Positions 39,432-47,910 are shown, counted from the first letter of the stretch. The stretch is DNA of 64,000 bases from Bacillus spongiae (GCF_037120725.1 NZ_JBBAXC010000003.1:124001-188000), one strand, 5' to 3'. Program-made: numbers and translations. Notes: a model not told the origin generated them from the letters alone.

Positions 39432-39470
39432 TATTTTAAAAGGGTCATAATAATGGCCCTTTTAAAATAC
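39432..39470 (+). terminator. terminator of yheA
   Basis: ATTTTAAAAGGG pairs with CCCTTTTAAAAT around a loop of about 15 bases that can itself pair further (TCA/TGG). The T-rich distal arm lies 10 bases after the yheA stop. Confidence 0.8.
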
Positions 39471-39525
39471 CCTTCTTTCATTTAAACCAGGAGCTTCTAG
39501 AGGGCTCTCTTAGAAATAAACCTTG

Positions 39526-40986
39526 TTACAGTTTTTTTGTTAATGGAAATAAAACACAATCTTTAATCGTATGACTATCCGTTAGTACCATTAATAAACG
39601 TTCAACTCCAAATCCCCAGCCAGAAATCGGAGGCATCCCATATTCCATAGCGGTTAAATAATCTTCATCCATCTCCATAGCTTCTAAATCTCCATTATTC
39701 TTTAACAGGGCTTGAGCCTCCAACCTTTTTCTTTGTTCAATTGGGTTAACCAGCTCAGAATAAGCATTTATAACCTCAACACCATTCACAACCAATTGAA
39801 ACCGGTCTGTAAGAGTAGGGTTATCTTCATTAGCTCTAGCTAGTGGAGACAAATCAATAGGATGTTGAATTAAAAAGGTTGGCTTTACAAGCTGGGGCCG
39901 GCACATTTTTTTATAAAGTAGATCAATGAAATTACCTCTACCTAAAGATTCAATATCAGAATGATCCAATTCAATATTTTTTCTTTGCGTCTCTTTGTAT
40001 AAACCTTTAACGTCAGGATAAAGATCAATATCAATTCCTGTGTTTTTAAAAATTAGATCCCTAAAGGAAATAATATCCCATTCTAGTGAAAAATCAATCT
40101 TCTGACCTTGTATGGTAATGGTCGTTGTATCAAACGTTTGACCTAGAATAAATAAAACCATTTCGCGCATTAATTTCATTGTATCTTCAAAATTCCAATA
40201 GGCTGCATATCCTTCAACCATTGTGAATTCTTGAAGATGTTGGGGACTCATTCCCTCGTTCCTAAAGCACTTTGCAAATTCAAACACTTTAGTAAAACCA
40301 CCAACAATTAATCTTTTTAAATAAGTTTCCGGGGCAATTCGTAAGTTCAATTCAGTCTCTAAAGAATGATGATAAGTCCTAAAAGGTTTCGCTAATGCAC
40401 CTGAGGAGGTATGCTGTAACACTGGTGTTTCTACTTCAAAAAATCCTTCATCTTCAAAAAATCTACGAATGGCACGTGCCATTTTGGTTCGGGCCAACAA
40501 TCGACTTTGTGTATCTTCAGTCATAATTAAATCTAAATAACGCTGTCTATATCTAAGTTCAACGTTACTTAAACCGTGCCACTTTTCTGGAAGTGTTCGC
40601 AATGCTTTCCCAAGAAAAACATAGTTTTCGATACGCAATGTTTTTTCATTGGTTTTAGTCGTATACATATTACCTTCTACACCTAGAAAATCGCCTATAT
40701 CCAAGAAGTCACAAAATTCGTTAAACAAAACCTCTCCAATTTCATCCTTCTTCAAAAGCAGCTGTAAGCTCCCTTGTATGTTTGAAATGGTAATAAAAAT
40801 TAATTTCTTGAAGTTTCGGATTCCTATGATTCTACCGGCAACTCGCACACCAGAAGTTCCATCATCCAGTTGTGAGGCTTCAAAAAGGTCATAATTAGTT
40901 GAAAACCTATCAGGATAGGTTCTGATCCCTTTGGATGTTAAAGTGTCTAATTTCTGTATTCTAAGTTCTGTTTGTTCATTCTTCAT
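39526..40986 (-). CDS. lysS: divergent class II lysyl-tRNA synthetase
   Basis: A 486-residue class II lysyl-tRNA synthetase. An anticodon-binding OB fold lies at about 45-145, and the catalytic core has motif 1 (RRFFEDEGFFEVETPVL), motif 2 (FRNEGMSPQHLQEFTMVEGY) and motif 3 (GWGFGVERLLMVL). Motif 2 reads HLQEFTMVE where common bacterial LysRS have HNPEFTMxE, so this is not the usual housekeeping type. The longest frame starts at ATG 41004, but GGAG lies 8 bases before ATG 40986, which is chosen. It is preceded by a T-box riboswitch. The ordinary lysS is expected elsewhere in the genome. This looks like an additional, inducible copy. Confidence 0.88.
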   Translation of the reverse strand: MKNEQTELRIQKLDTLTSKGIRTYPDRFSTNYDLFEASQLDDGTSGVRVAGRIIGIRNFKKLIFITISNIQGSLQLLLKKDEIGEVLFNEFCDFLDIGDFLGVEGNMYTTKTNEKTLRIENYVFLGKALRTLPEKWHGLSNVELRYRQRYLDLIMTEDTQSRLLARTKMARAIRRFFEDEGFFEVETPVLQHTSSGALAKPFRTYHHSLETELNLRIAPETYLKRLIVGGFTKVFEFAKCFRNEGMSPQHLQEFTMVEGYAAYWNFEDTMKLMREMVLFILGQTFDTTTITIQGQKIDFSLEWDIISFRDLIFKNTGIDIDLYPDVKGLYKETQRKNIELDHSDIESLGRGNFIDLLYKKMCRPQLVKPTFLIQHPIDLSPLARANEDNPTLTDRFQLVVNGVEVINAYSELVNPIEQRKRLEAQALLKNNGDLEAMEMDEDYLTAMEYGMPPISGWGFGVERLLMVLTDSHTIKDCVLFPLTKKL

Positions 40987-41049
40987 GCTTTTCGCTCCAG
41001 TCATATAATTTATTTATTAAACTTTGCTCAACGATAGGTTAATAAAAGA

Positions 41050-41345
41050 AAACAACAAAAAACTCTCACCCCCAAGATTCTTCATCTTGAGGACGAGAGT
41101 TTATAACTCCGTGGTACCACCTCAGTTTATCGATATGTCACCATATCAACCTCTTCAGGTACGGCAATATTGTAAGTAGTTGCTTATACCCTATCTCTTT
41201 AACGGGAGATCCCGTCGCAGTATCACTAAGAAAAACCTTAGATCCGTGCGAAGCTCCGAGCCTTTTTTCATTAAGATCATTATTACTCCTTCCCACCTAC
41301 CGGAGCTCTCTGGAAATAATTTATCAAAATTACTCTTCTCTTCAT
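41050..41345 (-). promoter_or_regulatory. T-box riboswitch controlling lysS
   Basis: On the minus strand the T-box GGTGGTACCACGG is at 41111-41123. It is followed by a terminator whose arms include ACTCTC and GAGAGT, with a T-run (41050-41091). Further upstream are the stem I features: AGAGAGC with GGTGGGAA around 41295-41310, and an A-rich specifier loop reading ATGAAAAAAGG at 41261-41271, consistent with an AAA or AAG lysine codon. Uncharged tRNA-Lys would be expected to stabilise the antiterminator and switch the synthetase on. Confidence 0.93.
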
Positions 41346-41922
41346 AGCCGTATAGTTCATATTGAAAATTAAAAATATTTTATACTAAAAATTTTTTTAT
41401 GTCAATTACTTCCTGATAATGTGCCTCCAGTTTTTTTCTTATACCTGAGGTACCTTTCTTAAGACTAATTCCAGTGAACGAGATCAATTGCATCTCCCAT
41501 TTCTACAGACAGGCTTTCTTCTAATTTACTGACTCCTTTAAATGCTAGGAATGAAAAACGGCATTCTCTACTTTATAAGACTGTGAAGGTCTTACAAGAA
41601 ATTTGTTACAGATGGGTCAAGGACATCGTTTAGACTGCAGTAGTTAGATAGATAATTAATGGCTAGGACCACTTAATTAAGTGGTTTTTTACTGTTTTCA
41701 TTTGTTCAAAAATAGCCGTTTTTATAAATTAATAGCTTCAATTTCCTTCCTTAGCTTGATGGGGATGTGGTTCTCTTCCGCATAGTGAATATTTATTAAA
41801 TATTAATAATTCCTTTATTTTAAATAAATAACAATACTTGTATAATTATAAAGAATATAGTAAAATATCATCTGTTATAGTTGGTAGATAATATAAATTT
41901 ATAAATAAGGAGATGAAGAAAG
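41346..41922. other. 577-base intergenic region, orphan hairpin
   Basis: No supported gene. A Rho-independent hairpin at 41668-41690 (ACCACTTAA paired with TTAAGTGGT, then TTTTTT) has no gene directly upstream on the plus strand, so it may be left from a lost gene. A possible promoter TTGTAT, 17 bases, TAAAAT at 41838-41866 precedes the crystallin-type gene by about 60 bases. Confidence 0.4.
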
Positions 41923-42573
41923 ATGAAGAAAAAAGGAATTTTAAATCTATTTTTAGCTTTCTCTATGGTTTTATCTCTAGGAGGGTTTACGCAAGCAGAA
42001 GCAGCAGAACCAGGATTAGAAGGTGCACCTTTGCCTGGAGTCTATCTCTATGAGGATTATGATTTTGAAGGGGATGTACTGCATTTTCTATCTCCTGGAG
42101 AATATAATTTAGATGATGATTATGACTTTAATGATGTATTAAGTTCTTTAAGAATTGTTGGTGACTACTCAGTAGTGCTTTATGAAGATAATGATTGGAC
42201 AAATACCCGTTCATACTTTGATAGTAGTGTAGTGGATATCTCAGATTATGCAATAGACAATGATAATGCATCGTCTATCATTATTTACAAACTTCCTAAG
42301 AACGATGGAGGACTTCATTTATTTGAAGATTATAATTTTGAAGGAGATCATTACAGATTTGGTCCAGGTCTATATGATTTAAAAGATTTTGATTTCAATA
42401 ATGAAACTAGCTCTTTTTATATTAATGGTTCTTATAGAGTAACATTCTTTCAAGATACTTTTTCAGGAGCAAGTATCACTGTAAAAAGTGTGACATACTT
42501 AGAACAGGAAGAATTTAGAAATTTCATCCTAGGTAATGACACGATAACCTCGATATGGGTAGAAGAACTGTAA
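41923..42573 (+). CDS. secreted beta/gamma-crystallin protein
   Basis: A 216-residue exported protein. A signal peptide ends near AEAA (about 28), and the mature part consists of two beta/gamma-crystallin domains, about 38-122 and 130-215. Each domain has two Greek-key motifs starting YEDYDFEG, YEDNDWTN, FEDYNFEG and FQDTFSGA. Each domain also has two calcium motifs of the type (N/D)(N/D)xx(S/T)S: NDVLSS 70-75, NDNASS 113-118, NNETSS 159-164 and NDTITS 205-210, i.e. all four are canonical. The protein is very acidic. Such proteins bind calcium; the biological role is unknown. AAGGAG lies upstream of the ATG. Confidence 0.9.
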   Translation: MKKKGILNLFLAFSMVLSLGGFTQAEAAEPGLEGAPLPGVYLYEDYDFEGDVLHFLSPGEYNLDDDYDFNDVLSSLRIVGDYSVVLYEDNDWTNTRSYFDSSVVDISDYAIDNDNASSIIIYKLPKNDGGLHLFEDYNFEGDHYRFGPGLYDLKDFDFNNETSSFYINGSYRVTFFQDTFSGASITVKSVTYLEQEEFRNFILGNDTITSIWVEEL

Positions 42574-42615
42574 GGTAATTAGGAAAAAATTCAGATATTA
42601 ACAAAAACAAACCTG

Positions 42616-42656
42616 TACCCTTTAGAGAAGGCAAGAGACTCTTTAAAGGGTATATT
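42616..42656 (+). terminator. likely terminator of the crystallin-type gene
   Basis: TACCCTTTAGAGA pairs with TCTTTAAAGGGTA imperfectly, and only a short T-rich tail follows. Confidence 0.55.
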
Positions 42657-42690
42657 TATGTTTAAAATAGAAAAAGGAGAAAGTTTCAGT

Positions 42691-42892
42691 TTATACGTGT
42701 GCTGTAGCCGCATACATTCCTGCCGTATTATTATCACCTCCAGTATACCCCTGAATATCTAATATTTCACCGCAAAAAATAGCCCGTTTCTTAATTTGGA
42801 TTGCATGGTTTTAGGATTGATTTCTTTAAGCTGAACACCGAGCCAGTGACAAAGGCCTCTTCTAAAGACCTTGTTCCATTCACATAAAAAGA
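42691..42892 (-). pseudogene. remnant of a BaiN/YhiN-type FAD-dependent oxidoreductase
   Basis: Only the C-terminal end of a HI0933/BaiN-like flavoprotein survives, in three frames. From about 42880 downward one frame gives NGTRSLEEAFVTG; the next gives GVQLKEINPKTMQSKLRNGL; the last gives FCGEILDIQGYTGGDNNTAG and runs to a stop at 42691. In intact members these form one continuous segment ending in the FAD-binding GEVLDIxGYTGGYN. At least two frameshifts and loss of the N-terminal 300 or so residues make it non-functional. The same block explains most of the gap between the crystallin-type and haloperoxidase genes. Confidence 0.75.
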
Positions 42893-42973
42893 GAGCTTTA
42901 ATAGTTTTTTTGTACTTCCTAGTTAATTGTCTCTTTCCATTTATTTTTTCTCACATAACATATAGTAAATACA

Positions 42974-44560
42974 ATGGAAAGGTTGACTTCAACTATGTTT
43001 AACAGCTTTTTAAACTTATGTAAGAACATTCTTTCACGCATAAAAAAAATGTTCGCAGAGACCCAATCTCGACGGGTAAAAGCGTTTGTCATTCGTAGCC
43101 GTGCTGCTAAATATTATCTCAAAAACACCCCAATCCTTCTGCATCATAACAATGGAGATGAAAACAGATTTCCGAATAAAGTAGCTAGCTTCACTAAGGG
43201 ATTGCCACATAATGAACTTGGTGAGGTAGATATAGATGCTTATAGCCACTTTTTAGAAGTGCTTAAAACGGGAGATGCTAATGCTTTTGAAACAATTTCT
43301 CTTGGTGGAGAGAGAAAACTAATTAATCCTCAAGCTTCCTATGCATTTGAATTGGTGGGACCTGATAGTCATCAATTAGAAATTCCATCGGCTCCTTCCT
43401 TTAGCAGTGTAGAAGCAGCAGATGAAATGGTTGAGCTATATTGGCAAGCACTTACTCGTGATATTCCTTTCACTCAATATAATACGAACCCTTTAACCAT
43501 CTCCGCTGCAAATGAGCTTTCTAGCTTATCGGATTTCAAGGGACCTAAGGTTTACGGAAAAGTGACACCTGATACTTTGTTCCGTGGCAATACACCGGGT
43601 GCATTAGAGGGACCATACATTTCACAATTTCTGTGGAAGGACATTCCTTATGTCGCAAAGTCGATCGTACAGCGGTATCACACAACGACCCCTAACGACA
43701 ACCACTTAACCTCCTATCGAGATTGGCTATCTGTCCAGAATGGCTCATCTCCTCCTACTCCAAACGTATTTGATCCTATTCCTCGTTATATTAGAAATGC
43801 ACGGGATTTAGGAGAGTATGTTCACAGAGATATTTCTATAGAAGATGGACTGACTCCTGTGCTTATTTTACTAAGCTATGGTAATGAAGTTTTTGACTCA
43901 TCTAATCCATATCTTACTTCAAGCACTCAGGAGAAATTTGTAACTTTTGGTCCGCCTCATGTGTTAGATTTTGTATCTAGAGCTGCTCGACCAGGTTTAG
44001 AATCAGCCTGGTTTCAAAAGTGGCTCGTTCATCGCCGCTTGCGACCTGAAGAATTTGGTGGAAGAATTCATAATACCATTACAGGAGCAGCTAACTATCC
44101 TATTAATTGGGAAGTACTAAATTCAGAAGCAGTCTCGCAAACTTTTAATATGTATGGGACCTATCTTTTACCACAGGCTTATGAGGAAGGCTGCCCCACT
44201 CATCCTTCCTATCCTGCAGGTCATGGAGTATTTATAGGGGCGATTGTTACAATGCTAAAGGCATTCTTTAATGAATCATTCATTATCCCTGACCCAGTCA
44301 TAGCCAGTGAGGATGGTCTTTTCTTAAATCCTTATGATGGATTGCCACTTACGGTGGGTGGAGAATTGGATAAATTAGCTTATAATATTGCAATTGGACG
44401 AAATGGGGCTGGTGTACACTACCGCAGTGAAGGTATCAACAGTTTACAGCTTGGAGAAAAGGTTGCGATTGGAATTCTACTCGATTACAAAGAGACATAT
44501 AACGAGGAATTCGAAGGATTTTCCTTTACCACTTTTGATGGTAAAAAGGAAACTGTTTAA
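42974..44560 (+). CDS. vanadium-dependent haloperoxidase-like protein
   Basis: A 528-residue protein of the vanadium haloperoxidase / PAP2 superfamily. Oxyanion-binding residues are visible: Lys349 and Arg357 in KWLVHRRLRPEEFGG, Gly416 and His417 in PSYPAGHG, and Arg476 and His482 in GRNGAGVHYRSEG. Length and layout resemble algal and cyanobacterial bromoperoxidases more than small PAP2 phosphatases. The usual PSGH reads PAGH. Activity could be halide oxidation or phosphatase. No signal peptide is obvious. The start is uncertain: ATG 42974 has no ribosome binding site, while ATG 42995 has GGAAAGG 12 bases upstream. Confidence 0.85.
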   Translation: MERLTSTMFNSFLNLCKNILSRIKKMFAETQSRRVKAFVIRSRAAKYYLKNTPILLHHNNGDENRFPNKVASFTKGLPHNELGEVDIDAYSHFLEVLKTGDANAFETISLGGERKLINPQASYAFELVGPDSHQLEIPSAPSFSSVEAADEMVELYWQALTRDIPFTQYNTNPLTISAANELSSLSDFKGPKVYGKVTPDTLFRGNTPGALEGPYISQFLWKDIPYVAKSIVQRYHTTTPNDNHLTSYRDWLSVQNGSSPPTPNVFDPIPRYIRNARDLGEYVHRDISIEDGLTPVLILLSYGNEVFDSSNPYLTSSTQEKFVTFGPPHVLDFVSRAARPGLESAWFQKWLVHRRLRPEEFGGRIHNTITGAANYPINWEVLNSEAVSQTFNMYGTYLLPQAYEEGCPTHPSYPAGHGVFIGAIVTMLKAFFNESFIIPDPVIASEDGLFLNPYDGLPLTVGGELDKLAYNIAIGRNGAGVHYRSEGINSLQLGEKVAIGILLDYKETYNEEFEGFSFTTFDGKKETV

Positions 44561-44617
44561 AATAAGTTGATAGGGTCTGGTAAAATTAGGAATAGGTTAG
44601 CTGCCAAAAATAATCAT

Positions 44618-44657
44618 AAGGGCGCTTTTCTGCAAGAAGGGAAGCGTCCTTTTTTGT
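44618..44657 (+). terminator. terminator of the haloperoxidase-like gene
   Basis: AAGGGCGCTTTTC pairs with GGGAAGCGTCCTT (with G-U pairs) and is followed by TTTTT. Confidence 0.85.
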
Positions 44658-44720
44658 ATAGATAGGATCTTTAATGAATATTAAATTGTAGAGTGTGGGG
44701 AAGTAAAAAAATAAACAACC

Positions 44721-44749
44721 TTGTTATTCGATGTACTATGTAATACAAT
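44721..44749 (+). promoter_or_regulatory. promoter of the padR-vanZ operon
   Basis: TTGTTA, 17 bases, TACAAT. The spacer holds ATGTACTATGTAATAC, with ATGT and TACA elements of the kind PadR proteins bind, so autoregulation is plausible. Confidence 0.6.
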
Positions 44750-44786
44750 ATGAATAATACAGGTTACCAAAAAAAGGAGCTTGAAA

Positions 44787-45149
44787 ATGGATAGAGAGAT
44801 TATGAAAGGTAGCATTGATATTTTACTACTATCCCTTTTAGCCAAAAGGGATATGTATGGGTATGAAATCGTCAAAAGTTTAAAGGAGAACAGTAAAGAG
44901 CTTTATAACATGAGTGAAGGTACACTATATCCTGCATTAAAACGTTTAGAAAAAAATGAATGGATAATATCTTATTGGGAAAATGCTGAATTAGGCGGAA
45001 GAAGAAAATATTATCAAATCGTTGACAGAGGCAAAAAAGAACTTAGTAGAAAATTAGGGGAATGGGAAAAAGTAAATGATTTAATTAAAGTTACTACGGA
45101 GGGGTTAGCATGGATAAAACCATTGAATCCTATGTTGAGGAAATTGTAA
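44787..45149 (+). CDS. PadR-family transcriptional regulator
   Basis: A 120-residue winged-helix repressor of the PadR type. The N-terminal winged helix contains MYGYEIVKSL, SEGTLYPALKRLEK and the wing GGRRKYYQI. A short C-terminal helix follows. ATG 44787 is chosen from AAAGGAG 7 bases upstream; the frame opens at TTG 44781. The frame runs about 40 bases into the next gene, longer than the usual 4-base overlap, so its last dozen residues may be unusual or non-native. It probably represses its own operon, which also encodes two VanZ-like membrane proteins. Confidence 0.88.
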   Translation: MDREIMKGSIDILLLSLLAKRDMYGYEIVKSLKENSKELYNMSEGTLYPALKRLEKNEWIISYWENAELGGRRKYYQIVDRGKKELSRKLGEWEKVNDLIKVTTEGLAWIKPLNPMLRKL

Positions 45150-45880
45150 AAGAGCTACAATGTGATCGAAAAGAAAAAAAAGAGATTGTAGATGAAATCA
45201 GTGATCACTTAAATTTATTAAAACAAGAATACATAGAGCAAGGTTTTTTAGATGAAGAAGCTAGCCAAAAAGCCTTAGAGAGCTTTGGTGAAAAAAAGAC
45301 AATTCGTGATGGGTATAAGGAGTTCATCTCCCCTTATTATAAATTGTTTAAAATAAGCAGCTGGGTGTTATTCTGTATCTTTTCTTTTGTGGTTATTTGG
45401 AAATTATTATTAGGTAGAATAGTGGAGAGAGTTATTAATTATCAAAACGGCTTCCCTCAAAACCCTTACTTTTTTTCGTTTAAAGAACAAAGAGGGTTAT
45501 TTACATATGACATAGACGTATGGTTATCAAACGTCAATATTATCCCATTTAAGAACATAATTAATTACATAGTGAACAATGATAGATTTAATATAGATAT
45601 TATCCTGAATAACACGTTAGGAAACATCCTTATTTTTATCCCTTTGGGGTTATTTCTGCCAATCTTATTTAGAAGATACGGTTCATTTTCTAAAGTAACT
45701 GCTTTTTCAATAATGACCAGTTTTTCAATTGAAGCCCTACAATTTAGTACTCAAATAGGACAATTTGATATTGACGATGTCATTTTAAATAGTATAGGAG
45801 GAATTATAGGGTTTTTATTAGTAAAACTAATCGTGAAATTTTCAAGTGTGGCTCAAAAGGTAGATTTAAAATTAAATTAA
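45110..45880 (+). CDS. HAAS-type helical domain plus VanZ-like membrane protein
   Basis: A 256-residue protein. The first 75 residues form a soluble helical HAAS/DUF1700-like domain (VEEIVKELQCDRKEKKEIVD, then ASQKALESFG). These commonly accompany PadR regulators and probably contact them. The rest has a membrane segment at about 80-100 and then a VanZ-like domain with NTLGNILIFIPLGLFLP near 165 and FDIDDVILNSIGGIIGF near 220. VanZ relatives can lower susceptibility to lipoglycopeptides such as teicoplanin, but most are uncharacterised. GGAGGGG precedes the ATG. Confidence 0.82.
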   Translation: MDKTIESYVEEIVKELQCDRKEKKEIVDEISDHLNLLKQEYIEQGFLDEEASQKALESFGEKKTIRDGYKEFISPYYKLFKISSWVLFCIFSFVVIWKLLLGRIVERVINYQNGFPQNPYFFSFKEQRGLFTYDIDVWLSNVNIIPFKNIINYIVNNDRFNIDIILNNTLGNILIFIPLGLFLPILFRRYGSFSKVTAFSIMTSFSIEALQFSTQIGQFDIDDVILNSIGGIIGFLLVKLIVKFSSVAQKVDLKLN

Positions 45881-45975
45881 AGTCCATTGCTATATTCGTA
45901 GTTTACCTTCAAAGTAGGTAGTCGAATGGTGAATTTTTCAAGTCAAATAAAACTTAGGGATTGGCAGGAGTATAG

Positions 45976-46470
45976 ATGCAAAAAGTATTGAAAGTTGGTT
46001 TAGGTATTAGCTTTATCATTTATTTATTCATATTAGTTGTGATTTTGTTTTTGGGGCAAAGAGCGTATACAGACCTTTCATTATTGGAATATATAAAGAG
46101 ATCTTCTAATATTATTCCCTTTAATACAATCAGCAAATATATTACAGCAATATTTGATGGAAGTATGAATATAAATATTCCGATACAAAACCTCTTTGGT
46201 AATGTTATTTTGTTCTTCCCAATGGGTGTGTATTTACCATTCTTTATAAAGAAAGTGAATAAAGTTAGTGCATTTTTCATTTTAATGGTTGTACTTATAT
46301 TTTGGGTTGAATTTATCCAATTAGTGACAAGAAGAGGAAGTTTCGATATAAATGATTTCATCTTAAATGTGCTGGGTGCTTTAATAGGATTGGCAATATG
46401 GAAGTCGAAAACTATTGAAAAATATTTAAATAGAACCAATCATGATTCATTGACCAAAAGTGTCCATTAA
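45976..46470 (+). CDS. VanZ-like family membrane protein
   Basis: A 164-residue protein with four to five membrane helices. Typical VanZ motifs are NLFGNVILFFPMGVYLP near 75 and FDINDFILNVLGALIGLAIW near 132. It resembles the C-terminal half of the preceding protein, so the two may come from a duplication. GGCAGGAG lies upstream of the ATG. It follows the previous gene by 95 bases without a terminator and is probably in the same operon. Function unknown. Confidence 0.82.
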   Translation: MQKVLKVGLGISFIIYLFILVVILFLGQRAYTDLSLLEYIKRSSNIIPFNTISKYITAIFDGSMNINIPIQNLFGNVILFFPMGVYLPFFIKKVNKVSAFFILMVVLIFWVEFIQLVTRRGSFDINDFILNVLGALIGLAIWKSKTIEKYLNRTNHDSLTKSVH

Positions 46471-46770
46471 TCGAGTGAGAATGAAGGGAAGGAATGGTAA
46501 GGATTCATGAAAAGGAAAAGGGTTCTAGTTTGAAAGGTCTGAATAAATAGTATCAAAAAGGTTTTTTATCTATTTATTAGGCTAAGTAGCAATAGTGTAA
46601 TGGAAAATCAAAAGGCGCTTAATGCGTCTTTTTGTGTTTCGTACTCTTGTGAAATATAGGTGAATTTGAAATAATTGTTATTGTGTGAAAACATTTCCGT
46701 TTTCATATTAAATGAAGATTCCTGTTGTGAATGCTCATACAACACAGGATAACTTGGAGGGGGTTTTGTA
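46471..46770. other. 300-base intergenic region with a weak terminator
   Basis: AAAAGGCGC and GCGTCTTTTT at 46609-46634 form a short terminator-like hairpin (one G-U). No coding frame is supported. The vanZ and GNAT genes are probably separate transcripts. Confidence 0.5.
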
Positions 46771-47205
46771 GTGGAAATAAGAAAATATAAATTCGATGAT
46801 ATCGCACAATTTACACATTTGATGGCCGATTTAGGCTATCCTGCTTCAATTGATGAAATGAAAGTAAGAATGAAACGTATTGAATCTAATCCCAATTACT
46901 ATACCTTTGTTGCAGAAAAAGAAAAGGTACTAGTTGGAATGATTGGAATCACTATTCATACTACCTATACAAATAACGATGAAAAGATTCAAATAACATC
47001 CCTCGTAACAAGAAAAGAATATCGGAGCCAAGGTATTGCTAGAGCATTGGTGAAATTTGTAGAAGAATGGTCAATAAGAAGAGGGTCAAATTTTATTTAT
47101 TTGTTAAGTGGAATAAGTGAAAAGAGGGTAAAAGCCCATGAACTATATAAGTACCTTGGTTATGAAATAACGGGTTATAGGTTTGTAAAGCACCTGGAAA
47201 GATAA
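46771..47205 (+). CDS. GNAT family N-acetyltransferase
   Basis: A 144-residue acetyltransferase. The acetyl-CoA pyrophosphate-binding motif RKEYRSQGIARALVK is at about 91-105, with a preceding beta strand IQITSLVT. A C-terminal HELYKYLGYEITGYRFVK closes the fold. The substrate is unknown. It starts at GTG with TTGGAGGGGG upstream. A single gene in the accessory region. Confidence 0.88.
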   Translation: MEIRKYKFDDIAQFTHLMADLGYPASIDEMKVRMKRIESNPNYYTFVAEKEKVLVGMIGITIHTTYTNNDEKIQITSLVTRKEYRSQGIARALVKFVEEWSIRRGSNFIYLLSGISEKRVKAHELYKYLGYEITGYRFVKHLER

Positions 47206-47305
47206 TCTTCAATTTATCCGTTATAAAACGGATGACCAATACGGTGGCGAGTTATTCTATTATTGGAAAAAAGTTAGGGTTAAATTATAAGACTAGAGAT
47301 GTCAT

Positions 47306-47910
47306 GTGTATATTTCTAAATTAGACGTTGAAAAGCTAACAGATAATCAAATGACAAAGTTATTATTCTCAAGCATTGAGGATGATCATGAAAGAGGAGA
47401 TTGTATCTTTGTAGTAGGTAGCAGTAAAGCCATTCAGTACCGCTCACCAAAAGCAGTGGAGCTTTACAATCAAGGAAGAGCAAAAAAATATTGTTTTCTG
47501 GTGGAGTTAAATGGAAAGGAAGCGCATTACCAGAAGCTCTCGAAATGAAAAACGCAGCCATTACATTAGGGGTGCCTGAAAAAGATATTATAATAGAAGA
47601 CCAATCCCTACATACACTAGAAAATGTACTTGCTTCCTTGCTAGTTCTAGATAGGGAATTTCACTTACATCGCATCAAGCGGCTTTTAGTTGTGACAACT
47701 TCGTACCATATGAGAAGGTTGCATATAAATTTAAAAACCTATATGCCTGATTGGATTAACGTAACCTTGTGTCCAGTTGAAGATAATAATACGAGAAATG
47801 ATAACTGGTTTCTTAGTGAAACAGGCAGAAAACGAGTTAAGAATGATTCTGCAAAAATGATTAAGTATGTAAAGCAAGGTGCTTTGTACGATGAAAACAT
47901 AAATATATAG
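47306..47910 (+). pseudogene. frameshifted DUF218 / YdcF-like gene
   Basis: Two overlapping frames form one DUF218 (YdcF/ElyC-like) protein of about 200 residues. The first frame gives residues up to QGRAKK at 47488, and the second, one frame back, continues LFSGGVKWKGSALPEA and onward to the end. The junction is a run of seven A (47482-47488); eight A would restore a continuous frame reading GRAKKILFSGG. Family features are conserved after the break (ALEMKNAAITLGV, TLENV, VVTTSYHMRR). It may be a real null allele, a sequencing error, or corrected by slippage on the A run. The GTG start has a weak ribosome binding site. Confidence 0.8.

Noticed and set aside
41668-41690. Perfect hairpin with T-run in the gap upstream of the crystallin-type gene, considered as the end of a gene
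   Set aside because: No reading frame with a ribosome binding site ends before it; noted only as an orphan hairpin.
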